Shown: in pieces, positions 19,389 through 29,337 of the stretch
How the letters are laid out: the number at the start of each line of letters is the position of its first letter
Position numbering within the stretch: the stretch's first letter is position 1
Origin: Woronichinia naegeliana WA131
Lineage (GTDB): Bacteria > Cyanobacteriota > Cyanobacteriia > Cyanobacteriales > Microcystaceae
DNA: 64,000 nucleotides
Reading direction: 5' to 3'
Assembly: GCA_025370055.1 (NCBI GenBank)
Contig: CP073041.1
Location: 5,302,272-5,366,271, forward strand
The notes under the pieces: generated by a model
What the model was told of the DNA's origin: nothing
The model's database searches: none
What the model saw: only the letters and a program-made list of their open reading frames with translations
Position numbers and translations under genes: made by a program

Positions 19389-20536
19389 CCTAAGTACAGG
19401 ACAAAAGGCTTGAAAAGTATACGAGAAAGGGGTTTCATGGAAGATGAACGTAATGTAAGAAAACCCATGAACCAATATAACGCATTGAAACAAGCCCTAA
19501 AACCCCATTTGGGATGGCATGGTGCCAGACTCTCCTTCCTAGCCTTGTTCTTACTCGCCCTCCTCAAAGTGAAAACGGTTAACCTTAAAGAATTGGCTCT
19601 GGGTTTTGAAGGTCGGGCATTGGTGGATTCTCATTACAAACGCTTACAACGCTTTTTCTCAGGATTTGAGCTGGATTACCATCACATTGCCCGTATTGTA
19701 GTCAGTTGGCTGGATATCCCTCAACCTTGGGTATTAAGTATTGACCGCACAACCTGGGAGTTTGGCAGTCATGGTTATAATATCCTCACTGTCGGCATTG
19801 TCCATGAAGGAGTAGCCATTCCCATCTTGTGGTGGATGCTTAGCAAGAAAAAGGGCAATTCTAACAGTGATGAACGAATGCGTTTTATCGAGGAGATGCT
19901 CAAGATTTTTCCCACCGCCCTGATTCGTTGTTTATGTGGCGACCGTGAGTTTATTGGTCAGGCTTGGCTTCGCTATCTTCTGCTCGAACCGCTACTGGCT
20001 TTCTGTCTGAGAATTCGGGCTACGGACAAGATTGAGCACAATGGCAAGCTTTTGGCCGCCAAAGTCATTTTTGCCCATCTTGCAAAAGAGTGAATCTCAA
20101 CGTCTTCAAGGGAGTTGTCGGGTTTGGGGATATCCTGTTTCTGTAGAGGCTCTTCGCTTGCCTGATAATTCTCTACTCATCGTCATTGGACATCCCGATT
20201 CCCAAGGTCTTATTCACGATTATGCCCTGCGTTGGGGCATTGAAACCCTTTTTGGCATCTTTAAGACTCGTGGCTTTTGCTTGGAATCTACTCACTTTAC
20301 TGACCCCAAGCGTCTTCGTAAGCTTTTGGCTTTACTGACTTTAGCTTTGGCTTGGTCTCTCAAAACTGGTCTAGCAATTCATCATCTTCATCCCATTCCC
20401 CTCAAGAAACATGGTCGCCTAGCGCAGAGTCTTTTTCGTCTTGGTTTTGACCATCTTCGTCATCTTGTTCTTAATCCTTCTCTACCCAATTTTTCTCTTT
20501 TTCTCGACTCCCTACATTTTTTGTCCTGTACTTAGG
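19389..20536 (+). mobile_element. K: IS4-family element inside G3
   Basis: 1148 bp, perfect 18-bp terminal repeats CCTAAGTACAGGACAAAA, TSD CGAGTCT (19382-19388, 20537-20543). Confidence 0.9.
19410..20535 (+). pseudogene. IS4-type transposase with one frameshift (K)
   Basis: Frame 1 (ATG 19410, or ATG 19437 for MEDERNVRK...) carries VLSIDRTTWEFGSHGYN (first Asp) and LCGDREFIGQ (second Asp) and stops at 20093. The +1 frame continues KSESQRLQGSCRVWG and YALRWGIETLFGIFKTRGF (the Y-R-E-K type Glu motif) to a stop within the right end. A one-base indel near AAAAG at 20085 would restore a protein of about 370 aa. Confidence 0.82.
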
Positions 20537-21251
20537 CGAGTCTCATACTCTGTTTTGTCTTTCAATCGTCTCTCCGCTTGAATCATACAGATGCTCGTCA
20601 ACTTTGCCCATTTCTCCGCACCCAGCAAAAATTCTGTTTGTTCCATCGTCCAGCAACGGCGAATTTCAATCCGTCCATGTCCCTTGTCTATTGTTTGATG
20701 AAAATCATGCTTAATTCCCGCAAAATTAACCGATTGAGCATGAGCAAATAATTGTTCAACATCCTCACATAGATTACCTTGATTGCCTTTCAATGCCAAA
20801 ACATAATCTCCCCCTCGCCCTACTATCTGTTGGGCAATCTTTGTCTGAGTTCCCATGGCATCAATCGTTACAATACAACCTTTGACCTCTAGCATTTTCA
20901 GGAGTTTAGGAATCGCCGTGATTTCATTCGATTTGCTTTCCACTTTGCACTGTCCTAGTACTAGACGATTTGCTGTTGCCCATGCACTTACCATCTGAAT
21001 TGCGCCCTTTCCGTTGGCATTATCATAGGAGTGGCGAAGGGTTTTGCCGTCAATCGCTATCACTTCCCCTTCACTTACCTCCGCTATACTTTTGACCCAA
21101 TGCAGAAAACAGTCTTGAAATTGCTCTGGATTCAGACTAGCAAATACACGCGCAAACGTATCGTCGGAGGGGATGCCATTCGGCAATTCCAAAATTTTTT
21201 TTAGCCATTGATGTTTAGCCTTGCCGAAACTTTCCATGGCTACCCAACCTT
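20537..21251 (-). pseudogene. G3 ISAs1 transposase, middle piece
   Basis: It carries both Asp regions ([26 protein letters not shown]). Compared with G1 a few substitutions are visible (VNFAGIKHD, GAEKWAK), so G3 is slightly older or a different lineage. Confidence 0.88.
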
Positions 21252-21494
21252 GTATGTTGGGAATGGAGGATAGGAGCTATCCTAATCTCAAGAAGAACAA
21301 GAAAAAGAGTGACTCTGAACCCAACCTAAAGCAAAAAGCTTGCTTCGTAGATAAAGAGCCTCTTATTTGTTCTTCGGAATGTCACCTTCCGCAGACTGGA
21401 CAGTATCAACGTGGCTTTTCTCAAAAAACCTAGTATTTGCAAGGATAGCGCGGCAGAGTGACAACTATTTTTCTGACTCACAAGGAGTTAAACC
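21252..21494 (+). ncRNA. Probable IS110 bridge RNA region
   Basis: The non-coding left part of IS110 elements is known to encode the bridge RNA that pairs with target and donor DNA. Here stems are visible at 21267-21283 (AGGATAG/CTATCCT) and 21375-21391 (CGGAA/TTCCG). The RNA region contains ACCCAACCT (21319-21327), identical to the target left flank (21242-21250), and further 3' ACAGTAT (21400-21406), identical to the element right end (22526-22532). This is the expected order of target loop then donor loop. Confidence 0.65.
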
Positions 21495-22517
21495 ATGAGC
21501 GAAAAAGAAGCCATTCTCGGCATAGATATTAGTAAAGAAAAATTCTCAGCCGCCTTACTCAAAGGAGAGAAAAAAAGTCAGGTTAAAGAATTTGCCAATA
21601 ACCTTGAAGGGTTCGAGCAACTCAAAAAATGGTTGGAGCAAAACCAACTGGAAAGAGTTCATGCTTGTTTAGAGGCAACTAGTACGCACGGCCATTCAGT
21701 AGCAACTTATTTACACAGTTTAGGTCACATTGTCAGTATTGTTAATCCTGCCCGAATTAAGGGATTTGCTCAAAGTCGCTTGAGTCGAACAAAAAATGAT
21801 CAAGCAGATGCCACAACGATTGCACGATTCTGTGCAGCCCTTAAACCACAAGCTTGGACACCTCCAAGTCCAGAAATGGCACAATTACAGTCTTATAGCC
21901 GTCGATTAAGAGCGTTAGAGCAGATGGCAACTCAAGAAAAAAATCGTTTAAAAACAACAGTTGATGAGAGTCTCATAGAAGATATTGAAGCTCATCTTGT
22001 GTTTTTAGAAACTCAAATTGACAATGTAAAAAAGCGACAAAAAGAATTGTTGAACGAATATAGTTCCCTAAAAAGTCAAGCAGATTTATTGACTTCGATT
22101 GTAGGAATTGGTGAGCCGACAGCAATGACCATTCTGGCAGAAATTGGCGATATTAATCAGTTTTCTTCTGCTCGTCAATTAGCGGCATTTGCGGGTTTAA
22201 CACCTCAAGAGCATCAATCGGGAACCTCTGTTAAAGGGAAAACTCGGTTGTGTAAAATTGGTAATCCTCATTTACGTAAGGCTCTTTATTTTCCTGCATT
22301 GAGTTCTATGCGTCATTGTTCTCCCATGAAGGACTTGCGAGAACGGTTTTTAGAGGCAGGAAAAAATAAAATGCAGATCGTTGGGGTTGTAATGCACAAA
22401 CTCATTCGGATTGTTTACGGGGTTCTCAAGTCAGGGAAACCGTTTGACCAGACTAAGTTGGCTCTTCCTAACGTTGTTTTAGAGGAGGAAACTGATTTTT
22501 TGCCTGCTTCCCCTTGA
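21495..22517 (+). CDS. IS110-family transposase (RNA-guided recombinase)
   Basis: 340 aa from ATG 21495, preceded by AAGGAG at 21482-21487. The N-terminal DEDD/RuvC-like domain shows GIDISKEK, ACLEAT and TKNDQADA with spaced acidic residues. The C-terminal Transposase_20-type domain starts at IVGIGEPTAMTILAEIGDI and carries the conserved AGLTPQEHQSGTS and KIGNPHLRKALY stretches with the catalytic Ser region. Intact. Confidence 0.93.
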   Translation: MSEKEAILGIDISKEKFSAALLKGEKKSQVKEFANNLEGFEQLKKWLEQNQLERVHACLEATSTHGHSVATYLHSLGHIVSIVNPARIKGFAQSRLSRTKNDQADATTIARFCAALKPQAWTPPSPEMAQLQSYSRRLRALEQMATQEKNRLKTTVDESLIEDIEAHLVFLETQIDNVKKRQKELLNEYSSLKSQADLLTSIVGIGEPTAMTILAEIGDINQFSSARQLAAFAGLTPQEHQSGTSVKGKTRLCKIGNPHLRKALYFPALSSMRHCSPMKDLRERFLEAGKNKMQIVGVVMHKLIRIVYGVLKSGKPFDQTKLALPNVVLEEETDFLPASP

Positions 22518-22532
22518 CACTTAACACAGTAT

Positions 22533-22665
22533 CTGCTCCACAAATGACGGCTAAGATGGCAATCGTTAGAATATCAATGAGTTTATGCCGTTTTGTTCGT
22601 TCGATGCGAGGGTCATCTATTTCGGCAAAGTGTTCTACCAGTCTATATTTGGGTCGGAGTTTCAT
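22533..22665 (-). pseudogene. G3 ISAs1 transposase, N-terminal piece
   Basis: ATG 22665, [20 protein letters not shown]... to ICGA, then the IS110 junction. Confidence 0.88.
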
Positions 22666-22968
22666 CGCTTTTGTTTTCTATGCACTTTCCCTTATTTTCC
22701 CTTATCCATCCCTCTATAATGTTCTTGTATCTGTATTATTTTTAGATGCGTTCGCCCTGGACTCAACGTATAACTCTTGCTGATTAAGGCTTTGAAACTA
22801 CTTTAGGGAATCTTATTGAGCCTTATTTGTAAGTACTCGGAGCCATAACCCTTGATTAGTCGTTGATTGATGATGTGTTAACACCGCCTAGCCCACCCTA
22901 CAATCTTTATTTAATAAGGGTTTTGACTTAATTTGACTTAATTTGACACCAATGGCTATCAAGCCCTA

Positions 22969-24297
22969 GTAGTCTGAGGCGCAAGTTAAGATACTATTAT
23001 TAGGCAACCGATAAAAAGATAAATATAGGTATATAGGAGAAAAAGTCATGCCCCGATTAGCCCCCAAAGAGTTAAAGTTGGAAGCAAAAGAACGAGAACA
23101 TCTAGAAAAACTGATAAATCGTCATACAACAGAGCAGCAAATTGCCTTAAGGGCAAAAATAGTGCTTCTGGCAGATGAGGGAGAAAATAATCGAGAAATT
23201 GCTAGAAAATTAAAAATCAGCCGAAAAATGGCAAGTCAATGGAGAGAAAGATGGATAGCAGGACAGAAAAGTGAAATAGAAATAACAGAAAGAATCAAAG
23301 ATGCTGAACGTAGTGGAGCACCCGCCAAGTTTAAACGCGAACAAATCTTGAAGTTGTTCAAATTAGCCTGTGATGACCCAAAGAATTATGAGCGTCCGAT
23401 AAGTCACTGGACAGGACGAGAATTAGCCGAGGAATTAGTAAAGCAAGGAATAGTGGAAAGTATATCTCCTCGACAGGTAGGAAGATTATGGGAAGAAGCA
23501 GATATTAAACCCCATCAGTCAGGATACTGGCTGAATCCCCCCCCTGACCCAAATTTTGGGGAAAAAGTGAATGATATCTGCCAAGCCTATGAGAGTGCAA
23601 TTTTAGGAGAGGAAAAGGGAGAAAAGACTATTTCTCTAGATGAAATCTCTAGATGAAATGACGGGAATTCAAGCATTAGAGCGGAAAGCACCAGACCTTC
23701 CGATGTCTCAGGGGAAGATTCAAGGTCGAGAATTTGAATATATTCGTCACGGCACTCAAACGTTAATAGCCAGTTTTGATGTGGCCAAGGGTCAAGTAAT
23801 CTGCTCTACAGTCGGAAATACTCGCACAGAGGCAGACTATTTAAGCCATATCCAAAAAACCATTGCCACCAGCCCTGATGTAGCAAAATGGCACTTGAGC
23901 ATGGATTGCCTAAATACCCATCAGTCAGAATCTTTGGTTCGCTATGTAGCAGAATTTGAGGGACTTAATCTTGAATTAGGAGAGAAGGGCAAGAGTGGCA
24001 TCCTTCAATCAATGGCGAGTAGAGCAACTTTTCTCAGTGACCCCAATCATCGAATTGTTTTTCACTTCACACCGAAGCATTGTTCATGGCTCAATCAAAT
24101 TGAGATTTGGTTTGGTATTTTAATGCGTAAGTTACTGAAACGAGGAAATTTTCTCAGTCAAGATGATTTAAGAACGCAAATTCTTGAATTCATCGACTAT
24201 TTTAACCGCACTATGGCGAAGCCCTTTCGATGGACGTATCGGGGGAAGGTTTTGGCTGCTTAAATTTTATAGCACCCAAACTTACGCCTTGGACTAC
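22969..24297 (+). mobile_element. P: IS630-family element
   Basis: Imperfect terminal repeats GTAGTCTGAGGCGCAAGTT and inverted AACTTACGCCTTGGACTAC, flanked by TA on both sides (22967-22968, 24298-24299), the IS630 target duplication. Confidence 0.85.
23048..24263 (+). pseudogene. IS630 transposase broken by a 13-bp tandem duplication
   Basis: Frame 1 (ATG 23048) holds the HTH region (EGENNREIARKLKISRKMASQWRERW) and ends EKTISLDEISR. TCTCTAGATGAAA is present twice in tandem near 23630-23656; removing one copy fuses SLDE directly to MTGIQALE. The second part has LSMDCLNTH (Asp) and HFTPKHCSWLNQIEIWFG (Glu). The DDE residues are all present apart from the frame break. Confidence 0.88.
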
Positions 24298-24411
24298 TAG
24301 TTATTAGAAAAAATTATATCCACAAGGTCAGGAGAGCAAAAAAACAAATCAATTCTCTTTATCAGCAATTCTAAATTTAAGGCGAGGTAAGGGTTGTAGA
24401 AAACAGGGATA

Positions 24412-24530
24412 ATGGGAAAGGACAACAAGGGAGACAGAGAGGACGAAAAGATGCAAGGAATAATCAGTATGGCTGGTCTGATAGCTTACGTGGTAGCAAG
24501 TATAGAGAAAATGAAAGACCCTCGCCAACC
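24412..24530 (+). pseudogene. C3 transposase, first 40 codons
   Basis: MGKDNKGDREDEKMQGIISMAG...KDPRQP; it differs from C1 and C2 at several residues (KGDRED for KVAREE, YVVAS for YLVAS). Cut by M2. Confidence 0.85.
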
Positions 24531-25039
24531 CAGGGTAATCGCATCTTATTTGTTACAAAAAATACAGACAAAAAGAGAGAAATATAGTGTAAAAAAGAAG
24601 CAGTCATCTAAGAGAAGAAAAGGCTATTATTTAAAAAAAGTAAGTGAGTGAGGTCAAAGATGGCAAAAGGCTTCGGCGCAAGAGTTCTAACCCCACAACA
24701 AGAAAAAGAAGTCAAAATTATCAAAAGAAGCATACTGAAACATTTTCAGTGCCTAAAAGAACCGAGAACAGGGAGAAGGCAAGACCATAACTTAACAGCA
24801 ATTGTCACCATAGGAATATTGGCAGTATTGTCAGGGGCAGATGGCTTCGTAGCAATTGAAGCCTATGGCAAAGCCAAACGAGAATGGCTAGAAATGTTTC
24901 TAGAGTTACCAAAGGGAATTCCCTCTCACGATACCTTTGGAAGAGTATTTGGAATGTTGGAAACAGAAGAACTAGAAAAAAGTTTTCTGAGCTGGATAAG
25001 CAGTCTAACGGAGAAAATGGACATAGAGCTGATACAGAT
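24531..25039 (+). mobile_element. M2: ISAs1-type element, 5' part
   Basis: CAGGGTAATCGCATCTTA end at 24531; the transposase frame from ATG 24660 runs 126 codons to about 25037, where the C2 element begins. Unlike M1 it continues past SHDTFGRVFGMLETEEL. Confidence 0.82.
24660..25037 (+). pseudogene. ISAs1 transposase N-terminal part (M2)
   Basis: MAKGFGARVLTPQQEKE... through GADGFVAIEAYGKAKREW to MDIELIQ; truncated before the first catalytic Asp. Confidence 0.85.
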
Positions 25040-25858
25040 CAGCAATTCTAAATTTAAGGCGAGGTAAGGGTTGTAGAAAAAAAGGATAATGGGAAAGGAC
25101 AACAAGGTAGCCAGAGAGGAAGAAAAGATGCAAGGAATAATCAGTATGACTGGTCTGATAGCGTACTTGGTAGCAAGTATAGAGAAAATGAAAGACCCTC
25201 GCCAACCCAGTCCAAATACAACCTACAGCCTAAAAGATGCGGTACTAGGTGGTTTCAGCCTGTTTCTAATGCAATGTGAATCATTCCTAGAACATCAAAG
25301 ACAACTGCATAGTCGCAACGGTAGGGATAATCTTCAAACTCTATTCGGTGCCATCAAAATACCTAGTGACAATCAAATCCGCAATATCCTGGATAAAATC
25401 AAAGCCAATTCGTTATTTGTGGTGTTTAGTGACATTTATCAACTACTAAAGACCAGAGGAATATTGACTCGGTATGAGGTGTTAGACAAGCAATTACTAA
25501 TTCCGCTAGATGGCACAGAGTATTTCTCCTCCCAAAATATCCACTGTGAGCAATGTTCCCATCGAACCCATAAAAACGGGACAGTGACTTACTTTCATTC
25601 GGCAATCTTACCGGTAATTGTCTCACCTCAGCAAAAAGCGGTAATTAGTCTTGACCCTGAATTTATTACCCCTCAAGATGGTCACGAGAAACAGGACTGT
25701 GAGGTAGCAGCGGCAAAACGTTGGCTCCACAGACATCGAGAATTTTTTGACCCGTTTAGCGTTACTATGATTGGGGGATGACCTCTATAGTCGTCAACCG
25801 ATGTGCGAAGAGGCTCTTCAAAACCACTTTCACTATCTTTTTGTCTGTTTGCCTGAAT
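25040..25858 (+). mobile_element. C2: C-family IS, right part cut by an IS1634-type element
   Basis: Left end CAGCAATTCTAAATTT at 25040; C sequence continues to the CCTGAAT at 25852-25858, where the IS1634-type end CCCACATTCCGCA starts. Confidence 0.85.
25089..25858 (+). pseudogene. C2 transposase, truncated
   Basis: ATG 25089. The protein is the same as C1 up to SVTMIGG with the identical five-G frame break at about 25778, then GDDLYSRQPMCEEAL to FVCLPES, where it is cut. Confidence 0.85.
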
Positions 25859-26000
25859 CCCACATTCCGCAGGTTGTCGAAGAGGAGCACTAGTTCACGC
25901 GAGCTGGTATCGGTACTTGTGCATTGATTTCGGGCAAGGATAAAAAATGTCAATAAAGTTCTAAAATGGAGTCTTGTCTTAGATAGAATCAACAGTAAAA

Positions 26001-26200
26001 ATGAATAACCTAAATATTAAAGACCTCGACCACTTAGGAATCGTAGCGGGAATTATAGATGAAATGGGTTTAGTAGAAATTATCGATGAGGAAGTGGGAA
26101 CTCATCCTCAAGAAAAGCTCAGTGTAGGTACAATAGTAAAAGCAATGATATTAAACTGCTTAGGATGTATCAATGCTCCGTTATATTTGTTGAGTGAGTT
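26001..26200 (+). pseudogene. IS1634-type transposase, N-terminal piece
   Basis: ATG 26001: MNNLNIKDLDHLGIVAGIIDEMGLVEIID... INAPLYLLSE, an N-terminal domain characteristic of IS1634-type transposases (DUF4277-like). It is interrupted by O; the reading continues FFKGKALEHLLGEG from 27447. Confidence 0.82.
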
Positions 26201-27446
26201 GGCTCTCCCCTTGTCTGTGTGTAATGTTATGTTAAGAGTTAAAGCAAGCTAACAATTTAAGCCGTAGATGCTCAAAATTAGCAAATCCATAACTTTTCCT
26301 TTTTATTAATTTAATTTTTGTATTCATCCCTTCCGTTAATCCATTAGTTGTATGGTTTTCAAAATAATTGCATATGCCTGTCAAATGAGTTTTCAGCATA
26401 CCCACACTTTTTTTATAGAATAGGCTCGCTGTTCTCATCCATTTTTCAAATTTTCTCCTTGCACCATTTGTCGTTCTTGAATGCTCATAAATATCTCTAA
26501 TCTCTTCCTTCATTTCATACGCTATTCCTAAACAAGGATACATTTTCAATATCTCTTCTAACTCTTCTCTTTTTTCTTCTTTTAACTCTTCTTTATTTTT
26601 CCATAATAGGTATGTTAAACCCTTTTTATGGATATTCATTTTCTTTCTCAATTTATTCAATTCTTCATTTATATTTTTCATTACATGAAATCTATCATAG
26701 ACGATTTTAGCATTTACAAATAACTCCTTTATTGCTGACGTAAATCCCTCCCACATATCCACACTTACTTCCTTTACATTCTCTCTAACCCTTGCTGGCT
26801 GCACTTTTAGGGCTTCTATTATCTCTTCTTTTTTGTGTCCTTTTATTACTTCTAACAATTCCTTTTTATTTATATCTATCACTGTTGTAATAAAGTCTTT
26901 TTTTCCTTTTCTATTACTAAATTCGTCTAAACTTATCTTTTCTGGTAATTCCCATTCCTTCTTTTCTGCCTGCTTTGCATACTCTTCAAATATTGATTCC
27001 AATGTTCCCCAACTTATTTCTTCTTCTTGCCTTACCTCTTCTACATTTTTCTTTTTTACTTGCTCATAAATCTTTTCTTCATAACGAATTGTATAATGTT
27101 TTCTTAGCCGCATAAAGTCCAGTCTTTCTGTTATGTATTTCTGACATTTTTCACAATGGAACTGGCGGCGGGGCACTTCCAGATATACTTTCTTTCCCAA
27201 TAGGGATAAATCCCGAACCAAATTATATTCTATTTGATTTATATCTTCCAATTCTTTATGACAATTTGGACATTCCATTACTTCGTTTTTCATTTTTAAT
27301 TTTAAGAACAAAGCACCATCTATTTCTCGATAGTTTACGACTGTTACCTTTGGCAAACCTAGTAGCTCATCCAAGTTTATCCACATACTCCACCTCCTAC
27401 TGTGGTATTACTATTATACACTTTCCACACAGTTGGGGGAAGAGCC
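26201..27446 (-). mobile_element. O: intact ISL3-family element
   Basis: 1246 bp, ends GGCTCTCCCCTTGTCTGTG and inverted ...AGAGCC, the GGCTCT start typical of ISL3. TSD GTGAGTT (26194-26200, 27447-27453), possibly 8 bp. Confidence 0.9.
26232..27386 (-). CDS. ISL3-family transposase
   Basis: 384 aa. N-terminal zinc finger CPNCHKE... CEKCQKY, then HTH region, then catalytic domain: EKISLDEFSNRKGKKDF (first Asp), VSVDMWEGFTSAIKELFVNAKIVYDRFHVMKNIN (second Asp) and NGLTEGMNTKIKLIKRKSYGF (Glu). The length and motifs are those of an intact copy, and both element ends are present. Confidence 0.93.
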   Translation of the reverse strand: MWINLDELLGLPKVTVVNYREIDGALFLKLKMKNEVMECPNCHKELEDINQIEYNLVRDLSLLGKKVYLEVPRRQFHCEKCQKYITERLDFMRLRKHYTIRYEEKIYEQVKKKNVEEVRQEEEISWGTLESIFEEYAKQAEKKEWELPEKISLDEFSNRKGKKDFITTVIDINKKELLEVIKGHKKEEIIEALKVQPARVRENVKEVSVDMWEGFTSAIKELFVNAKIVYDRFHVMKNINEELNKLRKKMNIHKKGLTYLLWKNKEELKEEKREELEEILKMYPCLGIAYEMKEEIRDIYEHSRTTNGARRKFEKWMRTASLFYKKSVGMLKTHLTGICNYFENHTTNGLTEGMNTKIKLIKRKSYGFANFEHLRLKLLACFNS

Positions 27447-27772
27447 GTGAGTTTTTTAAAGGAAAAGCATTAGAACACCTATTAGGAGAAGGAATAAAAG
27501 CAGAAGATTTAAATGATGACAAGCTAGGAAGGTCATTGGATAAGGTATTTGGAGTGGGGGTAAAAAACCGGTTCACGAAAATAGTCCTAAAAGCGGCAGC
27601 AATCTTTGGAATAGAACAAAAGTCAAAGCATTTAGACTCAACCTCAATGTCTGTACAAGGGAAGTATAAGGAAAGGATAGAAGATGAGGAAGACGAGCAG
27701 ACAAAAGCCATAAAAATAAAATTTGGTTATTCCAGAGATAAACGACCAGACCTAAAACAGTTTATGTTAAAT
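27447..27772 (+). pseudogene. IS1634-type transposase, internal piece
   Basis: It reads GEGIKAEDLNDDKLGRSLDKVFGVG... then HLDSTSMSVQGKY (catalytic Asp region) and FGYSRDKRPDLKQFML, diagnostic of the family; cut by A5. Confidence 0.85.
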
Positions 27773-28363
27773 AGGGCTTGCTGAAAAAAGCTGAAACCTT
27801 TACGGAGAAAAATAGTAGGCGAATTAAGAACCGCTAGAATGCACGAAAATAGGGTAGAATGCCTCAAAACCATTGCATTAAGAAGAGAGAAAGCAGATGT
27901 ACCGAAAGCAAAAGTACTCAATTGAAACACCAGAAAACTTGAAAAATCTGTTCGGCGGGCAGTTAGACGAAGAAAATCGTTGGATAGAAATGTCAAAAAT
28001 GATTCCCTGGGAAGAATATGAGGAAGAATATGCAAAAAACTTCACAGAAAAAAAAGGAGCCCCAGCCAAATCATTTAGAATGGCATTAGGAGCATTAATT
28101 ATCAAAGAAATTTCAGGAAAAAGTGACAGAGAAACAGTAGAACAAATAAAAGAGAACCCTTATTTACAGTACTTTATAGGAATGGAAAGCTATAGTAGCA
28201 AAGAAGCATTTAATGCGTCAATGATGGTTCATTTTCGTAAAAAAATAGGAATGGAATTAATAAATAAAATTAATAAAGAAATAGAAAAAAAAGCGACGGG
28301 TGTAGCGTCAGAAAAAAAAGAAAATGAAGGAAAGTTATTGTTAGATGCGACTTGTACACCAGC
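27773..28363 (+). mobile_element. A5: truncated IS1182-like element
   Basis: Left end at 27773 with AAAT just outside (27769-27772). Sequence stops at 28363 inside the transposase gene, where a B-type end begins; the right part is lost. Confidence 0.88.
27897..28363 (+). pseudogene. A5 transposase, N-terminal third
   Basis: MYRKQKYSIETPENL... to LLLDATCTPA, then the B2 junction. No internal damage. Confidence 0.88.
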
Positions 28364-28924
28364 CTGACTTTTCCCGTTAAGTGCGGATTGCAAGCTGCCA
28401 GCCTTGGCAAAGGTCATGCAACTTCAACCAACCGCGCCAAAGGACTTGGATACCGAGAGGAGTTTTACGACGATGTTCAAGATAACCACCAAGAAAAGCA
28501 ACAGACTCGACAGCCCAAGCAACAGTCAAAATAGGGGGAAGTTTTTGAGAGGCGGCTGCTTTTAACACCTGAAGTTGAAGAGGATTAAGAATTTCAATCG
28601 CGAGAGCATCGGGCTGGGTACGATGAAGATAAGTAGGGCTTGCTGAAAAAGTCCACAAAACGAACCTAGATGCCACAGGGCGCGAAAAATGGTGACTTCA
28701 GAGATCAGTTTCCAGTTTTACCTCATATTTTTCCAGCAAAGTGCATGGATTTTGAGCCTCCAAATGCCATAACCTTGCATCTGATCGTTTGTAAAATGCC
28801 TGAAAGTATTGTCTAGCAAGGATTTTATCCTTATTCAGCAAGCCCTAAGTAACGTGTAAAAGTTCAACAGCAATGACACTTAAAAAACCCAAAAGAGTTT
28901 TCATTCCATCAGAGGCAAGTCGAT
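28364..28924 (-). mobile_element. B2: IS4-like remnant carrying a MITE
   Basis: CTGACTTTTCCCGTTAAGT end at 28364 followed by the 3' part of the B transposase gene, interrupted by the MITE at 28635-28846, and stopping at 28924 where B3 begins. The rest of B2 is missing. Confidence 0.85.
28635..28846. mobile_element. 212-bp MITE with IS1182-like (A) ends
   Basis: Begins AGGGCTTGCTGAAAAAGTCC and ends with TTATTCAGCAAGCCCT. A 4-bp TSD AAGT (28631-28634, 28847-28850); removing it restores the B sequence GATAAGTAACGTG. No coding capacity. The same-sized relative is at 57566-57777. Confidence 0.9.
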
Positions 28925-29125
28925 CTGACTTTTCCCGTTAAGTCCAAAATCCAGCAATGCAAACTTCTAGAGGCTTTATCTGGCAAGGGTTTGAGTAATG
29001 ATTCTCTTGACAGGAAAAAAATATTCTGAAGCCATCATCCCGCTTATCGTTCAAATTTCAAAAACAAAGGATGAAGGGAGTATGAGACTGTAAAATGGAG
29101 AAAATCTTAAAGGGCAGGTCAAAAA

Positions 29126-29320
29126 ATGTTGGAATGGTGGACAAAAAACTTTGCCAGTTGTGAATTGGGAGACGAGAGGCTAAACAATCGTGCCTTCTCG
29201 ATTGGGAAAAAGTTAAGTGAGGGGTTTGGAAAAGCCTTATCAGAAGTGTTTAAGGGAGGAAACGAGTTAAAGAGGGCCTATGAATTTTTGGGAATCCGAA
29301 AACAGACTTTGTCAAGATAA
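29126..29320 (+). CDS. IS4-like transposase, N-terminal part (B3)
   Basis: Same 64-aa product as in B1, ending RKQTLSR; the -1 frame continues TDFVKIIEPHCEMTTAA into the catalytic ORF. Confidence 0.7.
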   Translation: MLEWWTKNFASCELGDERLNNRAFSIGKKLSEGFGKALSEVFKGGNELKRAYEFLGIRKQTLSR

Positions 29321-29337
29321 TAGAGCCGCACTGTGAA

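Larger units (their letters stand above)
21252..22532 (+). mobile_element. L: IS110-family element inside G3
   Basis: It is bounded by resumption of G3 sequence on both sides (CCCAACCTT left, CTGCTCCAC right). No inverted repeats and no clear TSD, as expected for IS110. It has a 243-bp non-coding left part and a transposase reaching almost to the right end. Confidence 0.88.
19087..22759 (-). mobile_element. G3: ISAs1 element hosting an IS4 and an IS110
   Basis: ISAs1 ends at 19087 and 22759, 10-bp TSD GACTCAACGT at 19077-19086 and 22760-22769. The transposase is in three pieces on the minus strand: 22665-22533, 21251-20537 and 19388-19102. Confidence 0.92.
25859..27772 (+). mobile_element. 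N: IS1634-type element split by an ISL3 element
   Basis: The left end CCCACATTCCGCAGG is at 25859. N continues across the ISL3 insertion and is cut at 27773 by A5; the right end is absent. Confidence 0.75.
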
